From Acidimicrobiia bacterium (lineage in GTDB: Bacteria; Actinomycetota; Acidimicrobiia; Spongiisociales; UBA5794), in the NCBI GenBank assembly GCA_030618675.1, contig JAUXCV010000002.1, positions 1 to 27,803 of the forward strand: a stretch of DNA of 27,803 bases. Reading direction: 5' to 3'. The position numbers were made by a program, and so were the translations under genes. The notes under the pieces are model-generated. The model did not search any database, was not told the DNA's origin, and worked only from the letters and a program-made list of their open reading frames with translations. This document shows positions 22,887 through 27,803 of this stretch, piece by piece (position 1 is the first letter of the stretch; each line of letters begins with the position of its first letter).

Positions 22887-25202
22887 CTACCCGGCGGCGG
22901 AGCTCACCGCTATGTCGCGCCAGCTTGCGGTCGTGTAGTGCGAACGTAGGCCTGGCGCGCCTGCAGTCTCGCAACTCGAGACGGTCTGAGAAATCGTCGT
23001 CGCGGCCGAGGACAGGTCCGCAGGCTGAGAGGAGATCTCGAAATCGCAGCCGTCGACGGCGACAGACACGTGATACCAGACGTCCGTCGACACATTTCCC
23101 GTTACCGATGAACTGGCGATCGAGGTCCAGCTGTTGTCCTGGAACCCGAATACCAGGTTGTTCGAGGATGATTCGATTCCGACGTAGTAGCCAGTGTGGG
23201 CATCGCCGCCGGTCGACGGGTCCGTGACGCGGATTAGCAGGCCCGCCTGGCCAGAAGCATCGAGCTTCACATCGGCTTCAACGCGGTAGTCTTCCCAGGA
23301 TTCGGCACCCCAGAGGGCCTTGGAGCCTGCAACGCTGGTGGTGACGCTCACGACACCCTCGGAAGCCTCCCAGGCGCCGCCGTATTCAGCGAAACCGTTG
23401 GGCGTAAGGTCGACGTTGCGCCAACTCGCGCTCGTGTAGTGGGCGCGGAAGCCGAACATACCGACCCCCGCACACGACGAGACCGTCTCGCTGATCGTCG
23501 TGGCCGCCGAGGACTCGTCGACCGGCTGAACGCTGATCTCGAAGTCGCAACCTTCGACAGCGACCCGCATCCGGTACCACACGCCGGTAGACACATCACC
23601 GGTGACGGAAGGCGTCGAGATTCCGGTCCAGTTGTTGTCCTGTCGACCGAACAGCAACTCGTCGTTCACTGAATCGATGCCGATGTAGTAGCCGGAGTGT
23701 GCGTCGGCTCCAATGTCGGGCTCCGTGACTCGAACGACCAGACCTGCCTGGCCCGCCGAGTCCAGTTTCACGTCAGCTTCGAATACACCGTCGGCCCAGC
23801 CCGTCGAACCGAATAGTGCCTTGGCGCCAGGGGCGCTCGTCGACGTCTGCGAAAGCACGCCCGATGAGAGGGACCAGGTTCCGCCGTACTCAGCGAAGCC
23901 CTGCTTGGTGCTGGACGAGAAATCCGGCATGGCTTCCACCTGCCCGAGGCTCGAAGAGCCAAACCGGATTTCGCACTGGTTGTCGGCCTCGTCGATCCAT
24001 GTACCTGCGATGTACAATAGGGTCTCACCGTCCTCACTCGGCAAGATCGGTGAACTGTAGCCCGGACACGACGGCTCGCCGGTGTCGTATCCACCGGTCG
24101 GATCCACAGTGATCGGAGCTGTTAATTCTTGCCAGTCCCCTACACCGAGCTGGTTGTTGGCGAAAATGGCCTTGCCCGACTCCGGTTCGACGTCGTAGCT
24201 ACCGGTGCTACCCGTCACCACGCGCTGACCCGACAACAACAACGTGCCATTCGGACCTCCCGCGGGGCTCCACGCTAGATAGGGCGTGTGCAACAACTGT
24301 CGATCATCCGAGGTCTCGACGAGGGTTCCCGGGTCGCTTACGGTTCCCCAGTCAAGACCATCTTCACTCGTCTTGATGTAGACCTGACAAGCATGATCCG
24401 GGTCCGTTGCATCGCGGCACATCTCGTAGCTCATCATGTAGCCGCCATCCGGCAACTGGATTATCGTCTGCATCCCAGGACGGGCAAGATTGTCCGACGG
24501 GAACGCAACGTCCTGTGTAATGGTGCCCGTCCACGTAGAGCCACCATTTGACGACTCGTAGTGGCCAATGATTTGATTGTTCGTGGAACCACCGGAGGGA
24601 CGCTCGTCACTGATGAAGCAAGCGAGCGTACCATCCGACGTCTGAACGAACCAAGGCTCCCAGATTCCGTGACCCCACGTATCGGGTTCACTAGATGTCG
24701 AAGTGCACGTTGACAGATACGACCAGCTCGAACCCTGGTTCGTGCTCAGGAACACCTCGATCTTCTGCGCCGTGTAGTCACCCCACTCCCAAGCAGTGCC
24801 CGCGGCGAGAATGTCGCCAGCGTCCAGGCCATTGGCGGTATACGGCACTTCGTAGAGCACCGGCGCCTCAAGGTCCCAGCCCGAGGTGTTCGACGTGATT
24901 GTGGACACCAGACTCCACGAGTCACCACCGTTTGTACTTCGATACACAGGCAGGTTCGTCGGCGCGCCCTGAAAGCGCTTCGCAAAAGTCGCCAGGAGAG
25001 TGTCGTTCGCACTGCCGTCGTTGACGATCCGGATGAGGCGCGGATAGCTGGCGTCGCCGTCTTCGTAGGTGTCCAAGTCCGGGCTAAAGAGGACGTCGCC
25101 ATCGACGACTGCAGAAGACGTGGTTGCTGGGACAACCAGCAGCAGCACCGCCAACAGTCCCGTCCCCAGCGCCGCCCAACCCTTCTTACGGTACATGCTC
25201 AT
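22887..25202 (-). CDS. Secreted sialidase-superfamily (BNR repeat) glycosidase-like protein with two LamG-like modules
   Basis: 771 aa from ATG 25202; ATG 25196 is also possible and purine-rich GGAAGTGGGAG precedes both. The signal peptide is GWAALGTGLLAVLLLVVPATTSSA. Residues about 30-440 form a probable six-bladed propeller with Asp-box-like repeats STNGGDSW, STNQGSSW, SSNGGSTW and SEDGLDW, as in sialidases (GH33) and exo-arabinanases (GH93). Characteristic stretches are LEAPVLYE and GHGIWEPWFV. Two tandem concanavalin-like modules of about 150 aa follow, each beginning FAEYGG[TA]W and containing a SGYYIGI/TGYYVGI strand. No anchor is seen, so it is released or surface-bound through the modules. 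The exact substrate is unknown; co-regulation with gal genes points to a galactose-bearing glycan. Confidence 0.8.
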   Translation of the reverse strand: MSMYRKKGWAALGTGLLAVLLLVVPATTSSAVVDGDVLFSPDLDTYEDGDASYPRLIRIVNDGSANDTLLATFAKRFQGAPTNLPVYRSTNGGDSWSLVSTITSNTSGWDLEAPVLYEVPYTANGLDAGDILAAGTAWEWGDYTAQKIEVFLSTNQGSSWSYLSTCTSTSSEPDTWGHGIWEPWFVQTSDGTLACFISDERPSGGSTNNQIIGHYESSNGGSTWTGTITQDVAFPSDNLARPGMQTIIQLPDGGYMMSYEMCRDATDPDHACQVYIKTSEDGLDWGTVSDPGTLVETSDDRQLLHTPYLAWSPAGGPNGTLLLSGQRVVTGSTGSYDVEPESGKAIFANNQLGVGDWQELTAPITVDPTGGYDTGEPSCPGYSSPILPSEDGETLLYIAGTWIDEADNQCEIRFGSSSLGQVEAMPDFSSSTKQGFAEYGGTWSLSSGVLSQTSTSAPGAKALFGSTGWADGVFEADVKLDSAGQAGLVVRVTEPDIGADAHSGYYIGIDSVNDELLFGRQDNNWTGISTPSVTGDVSTGVWYRMRVAVEGCDFEISVQPVDESSAATTISETVSSCAGVGMFGFRAHYTSASWRNVDLTPNGFAEYGGAWEASEGVVSVTTSVAGSKALWGAESWEDYRVEADVKLDASGQAGLLIRVTDPSTGGDAHTGYYVGIESSSNNLVFGFQDNSWTSIASSSVTGNVSTDVWYHVSVAVDGCDFEISSQPADLSSAATTISQTVSSCETAGAPGLRSHYTTASWRDIAVSSAAG

Positions 25203-25268
25203 GACTCCCACTTCCGTTGTGTGCAGCCGGGCACGTTGGGGGGAGGGTCGTGCGCCGTTGCACAGGTC

Positions 25269-25333
25269 TTTGCACTCGTATGCAAACTACACGGATTTGC
25301 TATCGTGTGCAAGACCTTTCCTACGTATGCAAG
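25269..25333. promoter_or_regulatory. Cluster of three LacI-type operators upstream of the secreted enzyme
   Basis: Three similarly built 18-bp sites share a central C-G step: TTTGCACTCGTATGCAAA (25269-25286), TTTGCTATCGTGTGCAAG (25296-25313) and the weaker CTTTCCTACGTATGCAAG (25316-25333). The half-site CGTRTGCAA also occurs before the importer operon (20981-20989). They lie 67-131 bp upstream of ATG 25202, so the LacI-family protein probably represses this gene too. Confidence 0.72.
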
Positions 25334-25825
25334 ACGAGCATCGTCGTCAGGCACGCGCTCGCCTGAGCGACCGACAATGTACTAGGTCCATGGCCGCGGA
25401 ACACCACGCGAAGTCGCTGAGCTACTCGCGAATCTCGTCAGCTCTTTATCGATGCGGGCGTGAGCTACGACAACTTCACTGCTTCCTCTCTCGAGGCGCT
25501 CCCGGCCGCAGACATCGCGTTGAAGCTGCACCTTGGCTTCGATTCTGAGGACGAGCGAACAATGCGCCGGCTCGTCCACTACGAGGCGAGTCATCCTGAT
25601 TGGACCTCGAGAGAAGGGAGTGGTGTTCAGAGCTCACGCTCCACATCCGAAGCGAGTGCTCACTCCCCAAGGATTCCGTAGCGCCGGACCCGAGGGTATA
25701 GCCTCGCAAGCAGGTCCACCGCACAGATCACCCACGACCGCGCACGTTATCGAGCGCCCGCCAGCGTCCGGGAACCGGCAATCGGCGCTAGCGCTACCGT
25801 TATCTCGAAAGCCGGGAAGGGCTGG
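25334..25825. other. Intergenic region between operators and relaxase end; possible gene fragment
   Basis: No supported gene is present. A plus-strand frame from GTG 25460 to 25681 reads SYDNFTASSLEALPAADIAL and on to RRLVHYEASHPDW, which looks protein-like for about 50 codons and then becomes Ser/Arg-rich noise. It may be a remnant of a lost gene at the border of the sugar island and mobilization genes. No family is recognised. Confidence 0.35.
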
Positions 25826-27803
25826 TCAGCGACCGATCGTGAGCTGGTCGCGGCCGGTGGTGCGTCGACGCTGCTGGATAGCCACGAGGCGTTCGTCGAT
25901 GAGCCGCCGGATGCGCCTCTCCTCAGCTTTGCGCTCATCGTCCCCCGCGCTGTCGCCGTGGGTGGATTTCTGATCAGGTTCGGCGCCCCATCCCGGTCCG
26001 GCCAAGGTGTGGCGGTTCGCCTGTAGTGACGGCCATCGTGGCGGAGCGGGTTGTCCGATCTCGAGCTGCGTCCGCCGAGTGATGGCGGGCTGGTCGATCC
26101 AGTCCCGCCTGATGGCTTGGGTAAGTACGTCGATGCCGGTGCGATTGTCGTCGACGACGACGTAGGCGTGGTTGGCGTTGCGTCCTCGGGTCATCGGGGT
26201 GTAGACACCCCGGCTGTCGGTGGGTGTGTCAAGGAGGAGGAGGGAAGTGTCGACGGTGCGGCCTTGGGTGGCGTGGCTGGTCTGGGCGTAGCCGGGCTGG
26301 AGGTTCTCGGCGACGTACTCAGAAGGGAGCCGCACTGTGCCGGTGCGGCCGGTGAGGGTGGCGCTGTGATCGGGGTGGATCGTTTCGATGGTCCAGTGGT
26401 CGCGGTTCTTGACCATCAGTCCGCGGTCGGTGCGGAGGCTTCGTTCGTTGTGGCGGGTGACCACCTCGTCGTCCAGCAGTATCGACTCGTCGCCGACTTG
26501 GAGGGAAGGTCCGTCTGGGTCGAGATCGCCTGCCTCGATGCGGGCGTGTTGGGCGAGTCGGTTGAGCCTGGCGACGGTATCGGTGCTGTTGGCCATGAGC
26601 GCCACCGTCTGGCCGTGTCGTCGGGCTTGATGCCAGGTGGTGATGACCTCCTCTTCCATCTGGCTGAGTGTGCCGTCATGGAGTCTGCCTTGCCGGTCGT
26701 ATTCGGTGAGCACGGCCGGGTCGCCGTCGCGGAGTCTGAGACTCGCTTGACGTTCCCAGTCGTGGCGGAATCGATGAACCTGGTCGAGCTCGACACACCC
26801 GTGGATGTCGACAAGGTGGGCGAACATACCGCCGCGGCCGACAGCGGAGAACTGGCGGGGGTCACCCACGAGCACGACACGCCACCGGTTCCGATCGGCG
26901 AGGCGGGCAAGGTCCGCCAGCTTGGGGGTGGCAGCCGTGCCGGCTTCGTCGACGATCACTGTCGCCCTTGCCGGTAGGTCGTAGGCGGCGTCGGGTGGCC
27001 GGGCCGGATGGCGGTGTTCGGTGAGGAGCTTGTCCAAGGTGTCGGATGCCATTCCGGTCTCGACGGCAAGCACGTCGGCTGCAGCCGCGGAGGGCGCCAC
27101 TCCGAACACCGGGCGTTCCTGGGCTCGAAGCTCGGCGACGGCCGAGGCCAGCATGGTGGTCTTCCCCGAACCGGCGGGACCGACAATCAGCTCTAACCCT
27201 CCCTGTCCGGCAACGACCGCTGCCGCCTCCGCCTGTGCCGGGGTGAGCCGCTGCTCGTGATGTACAGGACGTGCTGGAGCATGGCCATCATGGCGTCGCT
27301 CAGCCCAGGCGATGAGCCGTTCCTCTTCATCGAGGATCCTTTCGGTGGTGAGGGCGCGGTCCATGGCGGATTCGCTGATAGGTCTGCCGTCACGGCGCAA
27401 CGCGACACCTGCAGGGATCGGTCGGGATACGTCGACGCAGCGGGCGGTGGTGGCGTGGTCGGCGAGCCGCTGAATGAAGTCGGTCAGCTCTGCGGCGTCG
27501 GCGGTGGTCGTGGTGGGTGTGGCTGCGGCGAGTTCTCGGATCAGCTCGGCGGGTCGCCATGTCGACTGACGCTCAACGAGCGAATCGAGAGCCTGATCAA
27601 CCAACCGGGCGGCGGTGGCGGCGTCGATCCCTCCGAGGCCACGCTGGCGGCCGATGACGGCTTCGACGATCCGTTGTGGGTCCCAACCCAATGCCCATAC
27701 TCGGTCCTGCCACTCTTGGCGCAGCTCGGCAGCAGACGTTCCGTGGGGCTTTGCCGGTCGGCTGTCTATGGCCGCCTCCCGCTCCAACCTCCATCGCTCG
27801 CTG
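25826..27803 (-). CDS. MobF/TraA-type relaxase-helicase, C-terminal helicase part
   Basis: Continuation of the gene that starts at 881; the bases from 27705 on repeat positions 1-99. This part is a RecD/TraI-like superfamily 1 helicase that would unwind DNA after the nick. Visible motifs are Walker A GPAGSGKT (K475 in full-length numbering), a Walker B-like VIVDEAG, motif III VLVGDPRQF, and a late motif HATQGRTVDTS followed by TPMTRGRN. The C-terminus is short, basic and without a recognisable extra domain. At 919 aa it resembles actinobacterial TraA/MobF proteins and is shorter than F-plasmid TraI. No coupling ATPase or secretion gene lies nearby, so it probably works with machinery supplied elsewhere. 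Confidence 0.93.
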   Translation of the reverse strand, partial: SERWRLEREAAIDSRPAKPHGTSAAELRQEWQDRVWALGWDPQRIVEAVIGRQRGLGGIDAATAARLVDQALDSLVERQSTWRPAELIRELAAATPTTTTADAAELTDFIQRLADHATTARCVDVSRPIPAGVALRRDGRPISESAMDRALTTERILDEEERLIAWAERRHDGHAPARPVHHEQRLTPAQAEAAAVVAGQGGLELIVGPAGSGKTTMLASAVAELRAQERPVFGVAPSAAAADVLAVETGMASDTLDKLLTEHRHPARPPDAAYDLPARATVIVDEAGTAATPKLADLARLADRNRWRVVLVGDPRQFSAVGRGGMFAHLVDIHGCVELDQVHRFRHDWERQASLRLRDGDPAVLTEYDRQGRLHDGTLSQMEEEVITTWHQARRHGQTVALMANSTDTVARLNRLAQHARIEAGDLDPDGPSLQVGDESILLDDEVVTRHNERSLRTDRGLMVKNRDHWTIETIHPDHSATLTGRTGTVRLPSEYVAENLQPGYAQTSHATQGRTVDTSLLLLDTPTDSRGVYTPMTRGRNANHAYVVVDDNRTGIDVLTQAIRRDWIDQPAITRRTQLEIGQPAPPRWPSLQANRHTLAGPGWGAEPDQKSTHGDSAGDDERKAEERRIRRLIDERLVAIQQRRRTTGRDQLTIGR
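27705..27803. repeat. Terminal overlap of a circular contig, right copy
   Basis: Exact second copy of positions 1-99. A 99-base exact overlap is what a graph assembler leaves when it walks around a circle. The true sequence continues from 27704 to 1. Confidence 0.95.

Noticed and set aside
26051..26977. 308-aa plus-strand frame
   Set aside because: Antisense shadow of the helicase half of the relaxase; Val/Gly/Asp-rich with no motif.

Overview
The first 99 bases (1-99) are repeated exactly as the last 99 (27705-27803), and one long minus-strand gene, a MobF relaxase-helicase, runs off position 1 and continues without a break from position 27704. The window is therefore best read as a circular molecule of 27,704 bp cut open at an arbitrary point. 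High GC, GTG and TTG starts, an ABC sugar importer without its own ATPase, and the style of the mobile-element genes suggest an actinobacterium. I cannot name the genus.

The core (about 25826 through the junction to 3354) is that of an integrative mobilizable or conjugative element in its excised form. It carries relaxase and excisionase-like genes on the minus strand, and divergently an XRE-type regulator overlapping a tyrosine integrase. I see no replication initiator, partition gene, TraB/FtsK-like translocase or type IV secretion gene. The attachment region lies 6.4 kb downstream of the integrase. An 89-bp segment (9777-9865) carries the 3' half of a tRNA with CAU anticodon plus its terminator hairpin, and is flanked by paired CGTTAGAAGA repeats that look like integrase arm sites. 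A second, 85/89 identical copy in the same orientation (11764-11852) lacks those repeats. A Fic-protein gene lies between the two copies, as in a cis-mobilizable cassette captured by accretion.

Between the integrase and the first att copy sit two possible defence-type modules of unrecognised kind. The first is an RNase J-like beta-CASP metallo-beta-lactamase protein followed by a PD-(D/E)XK nuclease-like protein (3403-5920). The second is a convergent two-gene operon of a 274-aa helical protein and a 966-aa probable alpha-helical-repeat protein (6019-9715). A short, diverged copy of the integrase C-terminal codons (5928-5973) separates them and marks an old insertion boundary.

From 12.7 to 25.2 kb lies a galactoside-utilisation island: a secreted sialidase-fold glycosidase-like protein, a LacI-type regulator, an ABC importer (lipoprotein plus two permeases), an intracellular GH2 glycosidase, galT, galK and a broken galE. 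Similar LacI-type operators stand before the importer operon and the secreted enzyme, which suggests one regulon. The inferred flow is: outer enzyme trims polymer or glycan, the ABC system imports oligosaccharide, GH2 releases galactose, and GalK/GalT convert it. The epimerase must come from the chromosome, because galE has a stop codon, a frameshift and a truncation within its YxxxK motif. That truncation is the junction with the mobile-element genes.
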